A stretch of 64,000 bases of DNA from Owenia fusiformis (GCA_903813345.2 CAIIXF020000012.1:8886432-8950431), one strand, 5' to 3'. Positions 35,314-48,659 are shown, counted from the first letter of the stretch. Notes: generated from the sequence alone by a model not told the origin. Numbers and translations are program-made.

Positions 35314-38300
35314 ATGACCCGACTGCAGTTGATGATCATGGCCGCGACAGGAGCTGCTGGACTTGTACTTGCCATTCTTTTGAAGGTATCTACTCGGTAA
35401 TTTAGAGTAAGGGCTGGGGTGCATCTACTCGGTAATTTAGAGTAAGGGCTGGGGTGCATTGGGCCTGCTCTTTTTGGCATAAACATTTTAATTATAATGT
35501 AAGCTAGTCTATCCAACATCTTAATCCGGGCATCTTAATCATGCATTGTATACGTTTAAACTAGTGATTATAGTATTATGTGTTTATTTGTGTTAATGTG
35601 ATTAATTAATGCTTATACTGTATAGTCTTATGTGAACCTAAAAATATGCGATTCGACTATGGACCTCATTGGAATTTTGCACTCTCAAAAATTGAGCCCT
35701 CCTGACTGGCGGGGAAGGGGGTATTAGACAGTGTATCCTCTCAAATTACTAGGATTATGATTCGCGTCGGTTTGGGTAGGTTTTCCTTCTAACGACTGGT
35801 GTAGGGATATTTCCCCTTAGAATTTTTCGCTGTTTCTTGTATCAGTTTCTGTTCCTTATCTTTCGTTCGTATATACCTCGTATGTGGCCTTGATTGTTGT
35901 ACTTCTTGGTAGCCGTTGAATTTTCTTAATTTTCATACATTGGAGAACATTATAAACCCAAAAGTTATAATCTATGTGCCCGGGGCTAGATATATTAATT
36001 AATATGCTCTTTGTGCAAAAGTAAACTATCATATGTCATATGGAATGTCATGTAAAAAATAAAAATAAAACGGGACTCCAATGAGAAAGCCATTAAACTT
36101 TCTAAACATACTGAACTACCTTGTCACGCACGTGACTGTTTTCATACCACGATTATTTTGTTATCTGTAAAACACCGATGCTACCACCTGAGAACATATA
36201 TCTGATAATTCACTTGTTGACTATCTATTTAGATCCAAACATTTTCAATTGCCAACCAAATTCGTTAGATATCACGTATACCCGATCGTTAGTTCACTCT
36301 GTTGATATTTAATGACTAGTAGTACATTTCGTGTATAATCCAACAAACAAAATAGATATAAATATATCGGCCCAGTCTGGTCACTTGAGGTGGCATCGGA
36401 CAAACGGGCATTTCATGATAAGGACGTTACTTTGTGTTTTATTTCTTGACTGCGTATTTCTAAATAGGAAGGGGTTATGAAAAAAAGGTTAAATATCCTC
36501 CCCGACGGAAACATTTTTTTGGACAATTAATTAATAAATAGCAATCACTTACTTGTACAAGTTTGAGGTAGTTTATGTAGTTTTCATGCCAAATATAATA
36601 CCAGTTTGTCATTATACAAAATAATATATTCCACCCAAATATAATATATATATGGACATGTCAATAACGCTGTTCGAAAATTGTATCTCTTCTCAACTCT
36701 TAACAGGTAATCTCAGATCGAAAATATTCCCCTGTCACATCTGTCTGTTAATAAACGTAAAACACATGTCTAAGTGTACTCAAAATTACGTTTCAGGTTG
36801 AATTTGCATGGACAGGAGGAAATGCCTTCTCTGCGCCAACAGTAGAAACACATTGTGGCCCTGTAGCAGGGGACATAAGCAATGGCGTTTATACATTTAA
36901 GGTAACATATGTCTATGTACATGTAATCACGCGCATGCAGGAATGCGTGGTCTTGCCCGAATTCAAGGAGGATTGGCTCCCAGGGTCCCAACTCGATGTT
37001 TTGACATAAACGGAGATGTGTCGTGATTAAAAAATTCAAAATCAAACAGTCACCGTTTTTCACTTTATACTATTTGAATAGCGAGCTTTGGTCTTTTTCC
37101 AGCATTGAATAAATTGCTTGGAGTGAACTGCAAAGTTTGTCACATTCGAATGTTACATCAATTGTCTCTTGTTTGAAATTTAACTCTGTATAGCTGTCTC
37201 ATCATGAAAGGTCGACGATTGAATTATTTTTTATATTTCATATATTTTAATATGGTTTAAGGGATTCATTAAATGCGTTGAATGTATTCAACCTTGACTT
37301 TAGGGTACAAATAAATTCTTACTTTCAAGTTAAACAAATTATAAGGGGTTACGTATAACAAAACTACTTTGTCACAGTTTCGTTAATGATCTTAAATATT
37401 TTACATTGAAACAGGGTTATAAATCCTTCATATCAATCTCATACTTTAGGGTATACCGTATGCAGTTCCCCCTAAACGAGAGCGTCGCTGGAAGGCTCCC
37501 GAGGGTTTAAGTCGGGAGAATGGAACGTGCTGGAGAGGTACCTATAAAGCCAAACAGTTTGGCTCTATGTGTCCGCAGCATCTACCAACAGACCAGTCAT
37601 ATGCAGGTAACCATGCCAATTATGCTGGAAGAGTTACTATGGTAATTATGGTAACTTAAGCATGATGGTGTTTTTCTAAACAACAGAGAAAACTTGACTA
37701 TTTATAAATGTGTTCAATCTCATCCTCCGGACGCAGGGTTTCAGCCACCATCCATTGCATTCCTTTCTTCTTCCGACGTTGGACCATTTACGAATGACTT
37801 TGCACTTGGACATTGCACGTGGTTGCTGTCGCTTCGGTCACGTTCAGAGGATGGTTCAACCTTGACATGTTCGTTACTAGATTCGAGTACTACGTCATGT
37901 TATAGGAAGGACGTTTTAATTGGATGCGAATAATTAAAATATCTGAAATGAAAGAATGAGTTATTGATAGTTTAAGATGCAAAAGGGGAATAAAATAAAA
38001 ACGAGACGGGTATTTCGTCAATGGCTAAAAATACTAAGTAAAATGAATTGTATAACTTGGAGCATAAACGCTGATATGTCCGATGCAGTTTCACTACTAG
38101 TAAAAGAGAATAGCATAACAAATGTTTAGATTACTCCTCTCCCTTACTCACATAACTAGAATACACCAGTTGAAAGTGATTTTCGAAAAACTCGATAGTC
38201 CTTCTAGAGCCTTTATCACTTCATCGAAGCTGCCAAACCTTAGAGAATTGAGATATCAGATCAAAAAATAAAACTCATTTTAAGCATCACAAATCATCAA

Positions 38301-41300
38301 AAATATAAATTAGTACGAGTGTTGTCCAAAACGTCTTGACATATCAATTGCTCTCATATCAAAAAACGTTCTTCGTATATTACATATAGCAATTGCCTTT
38401 TAGAAATATCTCATTTATCCTCAATCAAGTGGATGTAATTTTCAATATTATTTATGATAATTCTCAAATATGATTTTCAGGGGATGAAGACTGTCTATAC
38501 GTCAACATCTTCACACCAACACTAAACCCTAAAGCCAACCTTCCTGTGCTGGTATGGATCCACGGGGGCTATCTGTTGTTCGCAAATGGCAATTGGCCGA
38601 AATATGGACCCGATGAGGACACTTCGGCAAAATTGAAGGAATTTGTATTTGTCACTTTTAACTATAGGTATATGCATTTGTGTGCGTGTGGTCCACATGT
38701 TTTCATCATAATTTGATCACCCAAGTAGAAACGCATAACATTATTATTGTTATTTCATCACTGGTCTCATTCTCATTCACTTGATTTCAAATCCATTTGG
38801 ACCCAGTGGAACTTTGCACTTATGACTAGTTTTGGGATATTGTCTGAAAGCATCTGCGTTTTACAAGAACGCATATGGTTAGATAGGCAAAAGTATCATA
38901 AGAATTGAGACTAATTCCTGACAAGAACTCCATACTATGTATATAAATTGGTGGAATTTTCAGGCTTAACATATTTGGGTTCTTAGCTCTTGATTTGTTG
39001 AGCGGTGCATCTCCAACTAAACATTCGGGCAACTATGGGTTTATGGATCAAATATTGGTCCTTAAATGGGTGCAACGAAATATAAAGGCATTTGGAGGAA
39101 ATCCTGATTTGGTAAGCGACTGTTTCTCAGTAGTTTCAACAATTTCCTTTTTTAAAAGCCACTCGTAAAATCTAATAAGGAATGGATTGAAGGACAATTG
39201 GTACTTTCTGTATTTTGTATCGTATTTCTAAAGATTTCTATTGGGAATAAATCTGGGTTGTGCTGAAAACGTTGTGCGATGTGCGAAACCTCTCTAATAT
39301 CGTTATAGTCCCACAATACAGTAAAGATTATTTTTAGTTTTCAATCTTTAGGTTACGATCTATGGACAAAGTAGTGGAGGGACTTCTGTGTTTGCGCTGA
39401 TGTTGTCTCCATTGGCCGATGGTCTATTCCACAGGGCTTGGTCTATAAGTGGGTCTCCAATTATAAACAAAGATCTGGCCACAGTATCTAAAGACAATCT
39501 AAAAATCCTCGAGGCAACTGGGTGTACCACATTAAGATGTCTTCAACAACTTGAGTAAGCGCTCATTGTACTCAAATTGTATTATGTACCATACTCAAAT
39601 TGTATTCGAAAAATATTTATTTCCCACAGAAATTATCAGTCTTAAATTGGTTTGAGTATACATGCAGGTTTTTACTCATTATGTATTTATCTATTTGAGA
39701 TTTTACAAATATTGTCAAGTGTTCACTGAAGTATTTTGAATTCTTATAATAATGTTATATATCCATCTTTGGTACATTTTTTTTCATTTTTGGTACATCT
39801 TATACACAGTATTGACTTTATACTCAGATTATATTTAACTCAGTTCAAAATGCGAACTCACATTGTATTGTGTGAGGCTATTCTCGTATTGTATGTGTAC
39901 TTACAGTTATGATTAATTGAGCATATCAATTCAGAATTCAGCATTTAATCATTTTTGAGAGTTTTAATGATATTTACAGTTGATGTAAAATAGGTATTGT
40001 CTTTCTTCTTCACTGGTGATCCACTCGATTACGCTGGTACCGTTTCGGTAACAAAATGTCGGAACGTCGAAGGTACGATTTTTCTTTTTTCCTTATTTCA
40101 CACGTTTTAGGCAGAATCCCCACGGTATTTTTATCACAAACATATATCAGTATCATACGTTTAAGAAAATGTACATATTTGCGAACAAATAGTTCAGAAG
40201 ACAACAGAATCGTCGATTTAATTCCTCACTTAAGTTACAGAAACGGTATTGTGAAAAACAGTTAAGATCTGCACTTTTAACCCATACCGTTTCTGTAACT
40301 TACGACGATTTTGTTTCTATGTAGATTTTCTAAAACATATGACACTGATACACGTTTGTGTGAAAATGTCGTGGGAATTCTGCCTACAACGCATGAAATA
40401 AGGAAAAAAGAAAAATCGTACCTTCGACGTTGCGACATTTTGTTACCGAAACGAACCGTTTTGGTAACCAGCGTAATCGAGCGGATCACCAGTGTTCTTG
40501 TTATTCTTGTTAATACTCTATCGTTTTATAGTCCTAAAAAGTTGGTCCAGGCGATGGAAGTTCTCTGGAACTATGTGGAAGAGATGTCAGATCTGCCTAC
40601 AAAGGGGAACTTTGATGCATCGCTTATTTTTGCTGATGGTAAGATAGTCTGTGTTATAAGCCTTTCCCGGAAGATAATTCCTCTGGTACAGATTTTCCTG
40701 TCACCCAAAAAATGTTCTTCCACAGCTTGCTCTGATTGAATGTAAACTATTTTGTAGAATTAGTTTTCTAAGGATCAATGCATCATCAAATTGATAGTGG
40801 ACAATGCAGGTTTTGGACGATAGTGGAGATTTTAAGCTTGCAATGTATTCGACAACGTAACCGTGAACACAACGTCCATGAATCAATACAGTAATGTGTA
40901 TAAAGTGCGCGTCCAAAACAAGCATGTATCATGGAAAACCGGCTATAAAACTATCAATGGCATATTACACAATAATGTGTAGTGTAAGTAACGGACTAAG
41001 TAAACATGCATTTGTATAGGGCGATTTATACGTACAGGTTGCCGTTTCGATTTTATATGCAAGCTTAAAGTCTGCATTATCAACACCCCAGTTTTATATA
41101 TTTTATGATATTTATTTGGTGATATTGTTGTGAAGTATAATTCTACTTTTAGGAACAGTTATCCCCGATCTGAATTTCAAGTGGAAAGACGTACCATTCA
41201 TGATAGGTACAATTTCATATTATTCGAACATCATCGTCAATTTCTCAGAAGTTCAAATCTGACTTTAGATTTGAAATTTGCCCTTGAATAACCTTCTTGA

Positions 41301-42280
41301 GGTCGAAGTTGGTCAGAAAGGTCTTTTTGCAACTTGCTTCAAATTGACCAGAAATTTAAATTTTTAGTATTAAGATTTGACTTTTTTCAATGACTTTTTC
41401 AAGGCAAAAAGATCTCAGAAGTTTAAATCTGACTTAAGATTGAACTCATAATATTGTGACCAACTATGTGGTGACATTTTGTCATGTGAATGTCTTGTCA
41501 TTAATTGTTGCATACGATATTGTAGCATTTGTGAATCTTAAACTCAATAAGTAAATTCTCTATTGACAATGATTTCTCAACTTGAGGTATATGTTTATTC
41601 GAGTAAAGTGGGACTTCAGCAGCCTATATAAAACATTTACATTCACTTTACTTTTTTCAGGCACAACTGCCCAGGAGATTGACATGGGGCCAGTCCCTGC
41701 TGAAGTAAGAACATGGAGCAAGCAGCAATACAATGCATATGTTAAGACGAAACTAGACACATTTGGTAAGGCTATATCAGCCAAGGCTCTCGAGCTTTAT
41801 CCAACTTCCAATTCCAGCGACCCAGAGTATCTGTACACTAGTATGGTATCTGACATGAGGGTGAACTGCCCCAATGATGTATTAGCCAATCAGGCTCAGA
41901 GCTCAGATAGAACGACAGGCGTTTATAGATACGTCATCACAGAGTTTCCATCAGTCCCAACAATAGCCTTCAAGGGGTTTACATTCAAAGCCAAGTATGC
42001 TTTCCATAATTTTGACAATATGGCTTTTTCTGGCCACATACCGAATTTTATTGAATCACCAACAGCAAAAGACATACAGTTTCAACAGACAATGATGGAA
42101 AATATCATAAGTTTCGTACAAATTGGTTATCCAAAGGCAAGCAATTGGAAGCCGTGTCCAATGGGTACCGCATTGCTAGGGGCCAAAGTGAACTTTTCTT
42201 CTGGCGCCCATGGCTACGCACCAAATAAATGCAAATTTTGGATGGAGAATCACTTTTATGATTATGCATGGATTAATTAA
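35314..42280 (+). CDS. Carboxylesterase/cholinesterase-family protein, nine exons
   Basis: Exons are 35314-35385, 36797-36901, 37450-37606, 38481-38667, 38964-39111, 39352-39554, 40532-40638, 41153-41206 and 41661-42280. They sum to 1,653 nt, 550 residues, with all phases consistent and all introns GT-AG. Exon 1 gives a hydrophobic signal or anchor (MTRLQLMIMAATGAAGLVLA). Family marks are GIPYAVPP, EDCLYVNIF, PVLVWIHGG (oxyanion hole region), GFLALD, NYGFMDQILVLKWVQ, the nucleophile elbow GQSSGG (Ser230), GTTAQE (acid, Glu350) and AFHNFD (His460). The triad is therefore predicted complete, so hydrolase activity on ester substrates is likely. The acid is followed by Ile rather than Gly, and the His by Asn rather than the common Gly, which may alter specificity. 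Intron 6 carries a foldback transposon. Substrate and tissue role are unknown. Confidence 0.93.
35389..35458 (+). repeat. Exact tandem duplication beside the esterase exon 1 donor
   Basis: A 35-bp unit (TCTACTCGGTAATTTAGAGT followed by AAGGGCTGGGGTGCA) occurs twice in a row directly after the donor GTATC of exon 1. Confidence 0.9.
36940..37035 (+). repeat. Short dispersed repeat in esterase intron 2
   Basis: GAGGATTGGCTCCCAGGGTC followed by a CTCGATGTTTTGAC-like stretch recurs at about 52120-52200 and, inverted, at about 24040-24130. It is a minor interspersed family. Confidence 0.55.
40011..40494. mobile_element. 484-bp foldback TIR element in esterase intron 6
   Basis: The two arms, about 230 bp each, are inverted copies over almost their full length. 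Both start CACTGGTGATCC and share TCGATTACGCTGGT, GTTTCGGTAACAAAATGTCG and GTACGATTTTTCTTTTTTCC. TTCTT flanks both sides (40006-40010 and 40495-40499), a 5-bp target duplication. No protein is encoded. A diverged single arm is at 42468-42561. Confidence 0.9.
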
Positions 42281-42376
42281 ACCAACCATTTTTAAATGTT
42301 GATAGGCTAATATGAAATTACAGCTTTAGAAATATACTAGGCGACATATTTTATTCTGTGACAAAAATTGATTCAA

Positions 42377-42386
42377 AATAAATAAA
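42377..42386 (+). promoter_or_regulatory. Polyadenylation signal of the esterase
   Basis: There are two overlapping AATAAA hexamers about 100 bases after the stop codon. Confidence 0.65.
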
Positions 42387-42467
42387 GCAGTTAATTTTCA
42401 CAATAAGATCCCTAATTACTGATGCTGAACAAAACATTATGTGTGTTCACTGGATACCACACATTTT

Positions 42468-42561
42468 TCACTGGTACTGCACTCTTCAATTGCACACTAG
42501 ACGCGAAAATGACCCGTTTCGGTAACAAAATGTAGGAACCTCGAAGGCACGATTTTTCTAG
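42468..42561 (+). mobile_element. Single-arm relic of the foldback element
   Basis: CACTGGTACTGC, then CCGTTTCGGTAACAAAATGT and a CGAAGGCACGATTTTT stretch, match one arm of the 40011-40494 element, just downstream of the esterase. Confidence 0.75.
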
Positions 42562-44214
42562 AGAGGGTGTGACTTACTCCCCGAATATCTTGCCATCTAT
42601 TTTTTACCATCAGTCATAAAGATTGTTAGCAGATTTTTGGTATCGTTACGTCTTCCCATTAAAACTCAAAATAAGGTTGCATTTATCTAAAACACTTCAA
42701 CAGTTGAAGACCATTTACTTTAATTTGATAGTTCTCTGTTAGTCCACCTCCTTCAAGATCGTTCTCTCTCCATAATAATTCATAACTCTCATTTCATGTT
42801 ATGAATGCCTTTCCTTGTACCTTTATGTTGGATAAAGAAAACAGAAAATGAATATGCTGTTAGATCAATTTAACAAAATATGGAATTTAGAATTAACACT
42901 CGAATATCAAGTCATACAAACCAAATTCATTCTCACCCATAACAAAAAGTAACAGGCCAGCAGCATAATGGCAAGGGACTTGACTGAAAGATTAATTCTG
43001 CGTCAATTCATAAAGGTTTGTTTCTTTTTATTTTGTGGACGAAGAATTTAGAGATTTTTTACCCCCTCGAGTTATATTTTATCTTAACATTATAGGGAGA
43101 TATGGTGATGGGTTTAAGACTAAGAGAAAACATAATTTAATTGAATAAATATTAAATACCATACTTACATTTTCGTTCATTTTTCAGTCGTACCGACTTC
43201 ATTTTTGCAGCTTCAGAGAGAAAATAGGCAATAATAGTGCCCCAAGTAGCATTCAAAAAACATTATCAAACTATGTATAATCATTAATAATTGAATACTA
43301 TTTTTACCTGAAAATACAAGGACGTGAGAGTGCCACACTTGGATCAAAAATGTTTTCACGAGTACTAGTACTCGTGTTATCTTAGATGTATGTGTGATAT
43401 TGTTATAATATTGTATATTGTACACTCACATTTTCCACGAGTATTTCTATTTTTCACCTTTACCTTTATTCTTAAAATAAAGCTTACATTTACCTCTGAG
43501 GTTGAAGTGGTATACTTGAAAAATCTCTTGAGTAAGAACGAGTGGATAACACACGAATGAGTGAAATTGAGTATCTTGAGGGGCGGGACCGAAGAACCAC
43601 GTAATGAGTAACTTGCAAACGTTTAATAAAAGGGTGCACCTTTAACACGCCCGGTGATCGTACAAAAATGATGGAGGGGGATCAGGCGATTTCTGTAAGA
43701 AAAATTTGGAAGATTTATTTTTTCAAGAGAAATTTTACAACTGAATTACCAAATGAATAGGCGCAGTGCATGGCAAAATATGTTAGGTCATCTAGTATTT
43801 TTTTGAACTGATACCCTTCTAGGATATGAGATCTATCAAAAAAGGCACATCATCACCAACCTGCAAAAGTCAATGTTTTTGCTATAAATCGGGCAACAAT
43901 GGTCTACGACCTGTAATAAATAGGTATAAGGGACGTTATTATCACAATACTTATATGACATTGCTCACTTTGCGTTATACAAATAATAATCGAAATGAAT
44001 TAATTTGGGATGGAGGGGGGTATCGGATGGAGGGGAGGGATCGGATGGAGGGGGAATCACGCGTATGTAAGACATGATCGAGGAAATACAAACAATCGAG
44101 GAAATATTTGCAATTTCAATGGCGTGATAAAACATTTCAATATTACATATTTGCCACAATGCTTGTCATCAGCCCCTTGAATATTCACAAAGATGTTAAC
44201 CCTGGTTTTCGATG
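42562..44214. other. Intergenic, no supported gene
   Basis: No coding or repeat family was recognised apart from a G-rich patch near 44005-44055 (GGATGGAGGGG units repeated three times). Confidence 0.4.
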
Positions 44215-44370
44215 TTAAGGAACGGGGGTTATGGCTGTATCTTACATAGATGACGCGTGTTTGTTTGCAGATTCATATGACGACTGCCGAGACAACATCT
44301 TAAGACTATTGAACGCCTTCAGAGCCTTGGTTTTATCATGTGTCCTGAAAAGTGAGACCTTGACCCAAAT
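44215..44370 (+). mobile_element. Reverse transcriptase scrap, DIRS/LTR-type
   Basis: The frame reads VSYIDDACLFADSYDDCRDN followed by ILRLLNAFRAL. The YIDD box and the following acidic helix and LLxxFxxLG pattern are the palm motif of DIRS- and LTR-type reverse transcriptases. It breaks down after this and is far too short to be functional. Confidence 0.6.
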
Positions 44371-45247
44371 CAGGTTGTTGTATTACTTTTCTTCTAAGAT
44401 TTTGCACCTTGCTTGTTTATTTCTTCTCTTTAATCATTTTATTTAACCTAGAAGGTAACAGTGAATAAGTACCATTGTTACCCTGTAGGGCTCTACAAAA
44501 TGTACATTACAAAAAGGATGTAAACTTGATAAACATTTAATTAATACTTAATAAATAAATTGGTTTTCATTAAGATTAAAAAAACATAAGAATCTCAATT
44601 ATATCTACTACAGATACACGTTTAGCTCCAGATTTTGGCTTTTCAAACGGAAAATTAGAAATGTCATGTTGGTGTCAACGGGAATCATTACACTCATATC
44701 CGTCAAATACATGGTTGTCAATTTTGATTTCATTGAACAGTGTAATTCTTTCTGAAGATTATATATGTCATACATGTTTGAAATCCAAATATCTTACGAA
44801 ACGAGCTTGTTTAAAATATGGATCAGAAAACCGGTTATAGAACTATTAATAATATATTACATGCTGCTGCACCAAGGCTGTGATGTGATCTAATCAAAAC
44901 AAGGAGACTCAACGGCCATTTAACCGAGAAATTCAAATGGATTTGTACATGGGCAATTAAATCGTATAGGTTTTCGTTTCGATTTTATTTGCATTTTAAA
45001 CTCTCTAATCTCTCATCATACCGTACCCCTCGCCTTCGATCAAGCCACGACTAATTGGTACATCCCCAGAAGTATTATTTGATAACAACAACACACTGCA
45101 CTGAAGTACATGTGTTTTGTTTCGTTATCCTTCCACTTCAGGTAAAGAACAACTACTTACACGTTTATATTTGATTGTCTCCACTTTTTATGTTTGTATC
45201 TTCACTTTATCTTCGAACATTCACTATTAGAAGCGAACATATTCAGG
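44371..45247. other. Upstream of the ten-cysteine peptide gene
   Basis: AT-rich sequence with no recognised feature; it should include the promoter of the gene at 45248. Confidence 0.4.
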
Positions 45248-47162
45248 ATGAACGGTTCAGTCGTCTTCGGGTGTATCTTGGTTGTCTTAGTAGCAGTGTC
45301 GGTGAGAACATTTGTATTATTGATATCTCGGATGTCGAAGATAACAGAATTGAAATACATTTCACACTAACATCCGTTTTAACATACCGTTGCTTATAAG
45401 TACTGCTTATTTAAACTTTCTCCAGGCGAAAGATTGTGATGTTGGAACTGATTGTGGTGACGTTGCGGGATTATGTTGCGTGAGCAGACAGCGACCCCGG
45501 GGTAAACGCTCGGCGGACGAAACATCTACTGGGACTTGTCAGCCAATGGGCGTTGAGGGAGCAGGTACTGCATATAATGTGTACATTGTGTGGCATACTG
45601 TAGTGATTTTGGTATATTTTTAAGAACAAAGATTCCTATAAGATATTTTCGTTCCTTTGGAATTATCCTACTCTTGCTATATTTGTTATTTTCGAAGGAG
45701 ATTACTACAAAAAATATATTTCCATGTTTATCTTACTGGAATCTTTAATTACTTATTTGAATGAGTTTTAATTTCAACATTAAAAACATGCACGTGCATG
45801 CTCGGCTATTTTTTGATTATTTTTTGAAATTCACAAAAATGCACAAACATTATATGGGTATGAATTGCTGAATCTGGTGTTGAAATAAAATTGATATTGA
45901 ACGATTTGAGTTATAGTTATAAAAAGTTACAATGGAATGTAGGGGTAGACATTGTTCAAAGTAATCTATCTAAGTATTCCATGTCCAACATTGTGCATAT
46001 TGAGACAGCTTATAAAAATTCTAAGGTGAATATATAGATCCCAGTCAGATTCGTTTGTAGTAGGATCAGTAGCTCAATAAATATTCCTGAATTATTCTTT
46101 GAGCCTATGAGATCCTACTACAAACGAAACGACCTGGCCAACATATATGGGTGAATACACCTTTATACACGATATAACTTATTGTTAATTGTTTCCTACT
46201 TTCTGCATTAAATTTAAGACTGTTTGGTGAGGAACAATGACGAGGACTACAAATCTACGGCTGTTTATGTCAACTGTCCATGTGCTGAAGGGATGACATG
46301 TAAAGGCATTGGTGTATTTGACATGCCACTTGGTGAGCAAGGTAAAAAAATTGTTTTTTATTAATCATTTTTATTTCAAGTTCATAACATTTTATATCAT
46401 ACAATGAAAATTCAACAAAGTTAATCAATACATTTGTGTTGAAAATCAGTTGCAACTTGTGTTGTGATATTTTTGGTACATCGATGTTTTTTGGAAAATT
46501 CCAGAGTTATGTGATTTATATGTTGTGCGTCATTCTATAGGTGCCTCGGTAAATTTGAGTGGTCAGTATCTGGAGAAAGTTGCGGAGTTCCTTTGTCATA
46601 CAAGCTTAAAAGCTTGATATGGTCGAACTTTTAAAGCATAGTTCAATGGTGAAGATGAAAACTAAAAAGATCGAAATTTACTGTCGGCCATTTTGAAAGA
46701 GAAGATAACGGCTGTTGCCTTCTCCTGATACTGACAAGATAATTCTGGTTATGCAAAGCACATAATTTCTTTCATCTGCACCAGCAACGAGTATCTATGT
46801 GTGCTTTTCAAGTCAATAATTAAACAACGAGGTGGAAGGTGGATTTTTCTTGTAGATATCGTGAGTGTTGAGACTTGGTTTTACTTGTATCACGAATAAA
46901 AAAAACTATTATCAATTCTAGTTCCTGTATGCACGATCCTTTTTAGAAGATAGATTAGCCTTGGACAATATTGATATGTTTCACTTATATTGCATATCTT
47001 CTTTAAATTATCTTTGCATCATACATTATACTGGAGCACTGGAGCAATTGTTTAAAAACCTCATGGATGGTAAACGAAAGACTAAATGTTTCATAGCAGC
47101 ATAATGTTGGGAAAGACAATTTCATTATTTGTTCTTTTTCAGGAAAATGTAGGAAGACATAA
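45248..47162 (+). CDS. Secreted prokineticin/astakine-like ten-cysteine peptide
   Basis: Exons are 45248-45301, 45426-45564, 46219-46341 and 47143-47162, summing to 336 nt and 111 residues, with consistent phases and GT-AG introns. Residues 1-18 (MNGSVVFGCILVVLVAVS) form a signal peptide encoded by its own exon. The mature part starts AKDCDVGTDC and has ten cysteines. The C-x5-C start, the CC pair, C-x9-C and the C-P-C-x5-C block (NCPCAEGMTC) match the prokineticin/colipase-fold pattern. The loop between the CC pair and the next Cys is long and contains RGKRSADE, a possible dibasic processing site. The N-terminus lacks the AVIT sequence that vertebrate prokineticins need for their receptors, so it is closer in style to invertebrate astakines, which act as secreted cytokines on blood-cell precursors. 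The actual role here is unknown. Confidence 0.82.
46044..46130. repeat. Hairpin in intron 2 of the peptide gene
   Basis: GTTTGTAGTAGGATC is inverted about 50 bp later as GATCCTACTACAAAC, forming a small palindromic insertion. Confidence 0.75.
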
Positions 47163-47446
47163 GCGGGATGGAGATACTAACTTTTTGAAGGACTTCAAAA
47201 GATTCGAGTAAAGGGACTTGTATAATGCTCTTCATGACTTAATGCCTGGAATTTATAATATTGAAATGCACATACAAGTCAGATTTATGATATACATGTA
47301 TATACAAGGGTATTGTTACGTTATCTAATTTGTCATTGCGAGATGCTTCCTTATAAGGGAATGTTAGTGGCTTGTATTGCCAATACGTCAAAACCTGCAG
47401 TTGATCTTGTAAATTATATAGTCCGTGCTTTGTTTTACTAACCCTA

Positions 47447-48244
47447 CTATCACACCAAACTAGTTTTCACTACGTTCTCGAAAACGGGCTTCAACTGTGT
47501 ACGAACGGACTGGACCTACTAAGAACCGTTTGGGATCTATTTACAAACTTCATCGAACGTACTCGAACTGGTAGGTCCTCTAGAACTTAGACAATGCTCA
47601 AAATGTACTCGTGGTCGTCACGTTCTACAATTAGAACGAGTGACAACGTACTAACGACGAACTGAACGTACTACGAACGGAACCATCGTACTTCAATCCT
47701 ACTAGGGACGTTTTAACAACGAGTTGAACTGTCTGAGGACGTGTCGAGAACGAGGTAGAACTAATTGCAAACGGGTTTAAACTGATTAAGAACGTATTTA
47801 ACACTGCTTATGAACGAGTTAGCAAAAATACAGCTATCACACCAAACAAGTTGCCACTGCGTTCTTCAAAACTGATTTGAAACTGTGTGCGAATGGAATG
47901 AACGTAGCTGCAACTTTCTAAGGTCTATTTGGGAACTTTATGAACGTCCTCAGACGGGAATGTGATTCTAGAATTTTGAATCGATTCAAAATTCGATGGC
48001 GACCATGCCGTTCTGTAATCAGGTCATGTTGACCTTTTAGACTAAGGGGCGCGTTCTACGACGTTGCACACCGACGTGGTGCGACCTGAACGAACTGCGA
48101 ACGAGATTGACGTATTGAAGACTGTTTAAGGACGAAGAAGCTAATTATTTCAGACATATTTCCCGACCACAGCCAGATTGAGCCCGTTTTACGACGTTTT
48201 CGTAGGACTGGCAAGAACGGGTAAGAACTAGTTTGGTGTGATAG
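47447..48244. mobile_element. 798-bp TIR element rich in GAACG/CGTTC
   Basis: Both ends are CTATCACACCAAACTAGTT in inverted orientation (47447-47465 and 48226-48244). An internal near-copy of the end sits at 47834. The body is full of ACGAAC/GAACG pentamers. No target duplication was clear and no protein is encoded. A partial relative lies at 32145-32500. Confidence 0.85.
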
Positions 48245-48659
48245 GGGGGTACTGTACGAATTTACGACGATTATTATTCTGGTGTTCGAATTATCAATGC
48301 GTTTGTTATTCATTTGCATGCAGTTTTCACATAGTGTAGGCTATAATATAAGTATAGGCATCAATTTGCATTCCAATCCAATATCGTACTAATCGTATTA
48401 AATCTATGAATATACTTGATACGTCCCAACAACCCCTGCATGAAACTAATAAGTGAAGGTCTGACATGATCAGCCTAAGATCTATGTGAAGGGTTTGGCG
48501 AGGAAATCCTGAAGTTTTAAAGGATACAAAACATAGGGTGAAGTTGAGTGACTGAGGCTACCAAAAAGGCTAACATCATTTATACAGAATAGTCACAATT
48601 GTTAGCCGGTTGTCAAATAATCAAACTAGATAATCTCTCTTTGGTCTATGGTGTTTAAA
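48245..48659. other. Intergenic, nothing recognised
   Basis: AT-rich spacer between two TIR elements, without coding or repeat signal. Confidence 0.4.

Noticed and set aside
40311-40739. 142-codon plus-strand frame
   Set aside because: Chance extension of esterase exon 7 through the foldback element and past the donor site at 40638.
48056-48319. 87-codon minus-strand frame
   Set aside because: It lies across the right end of the GAACG-rich TIR element and has no protein features.
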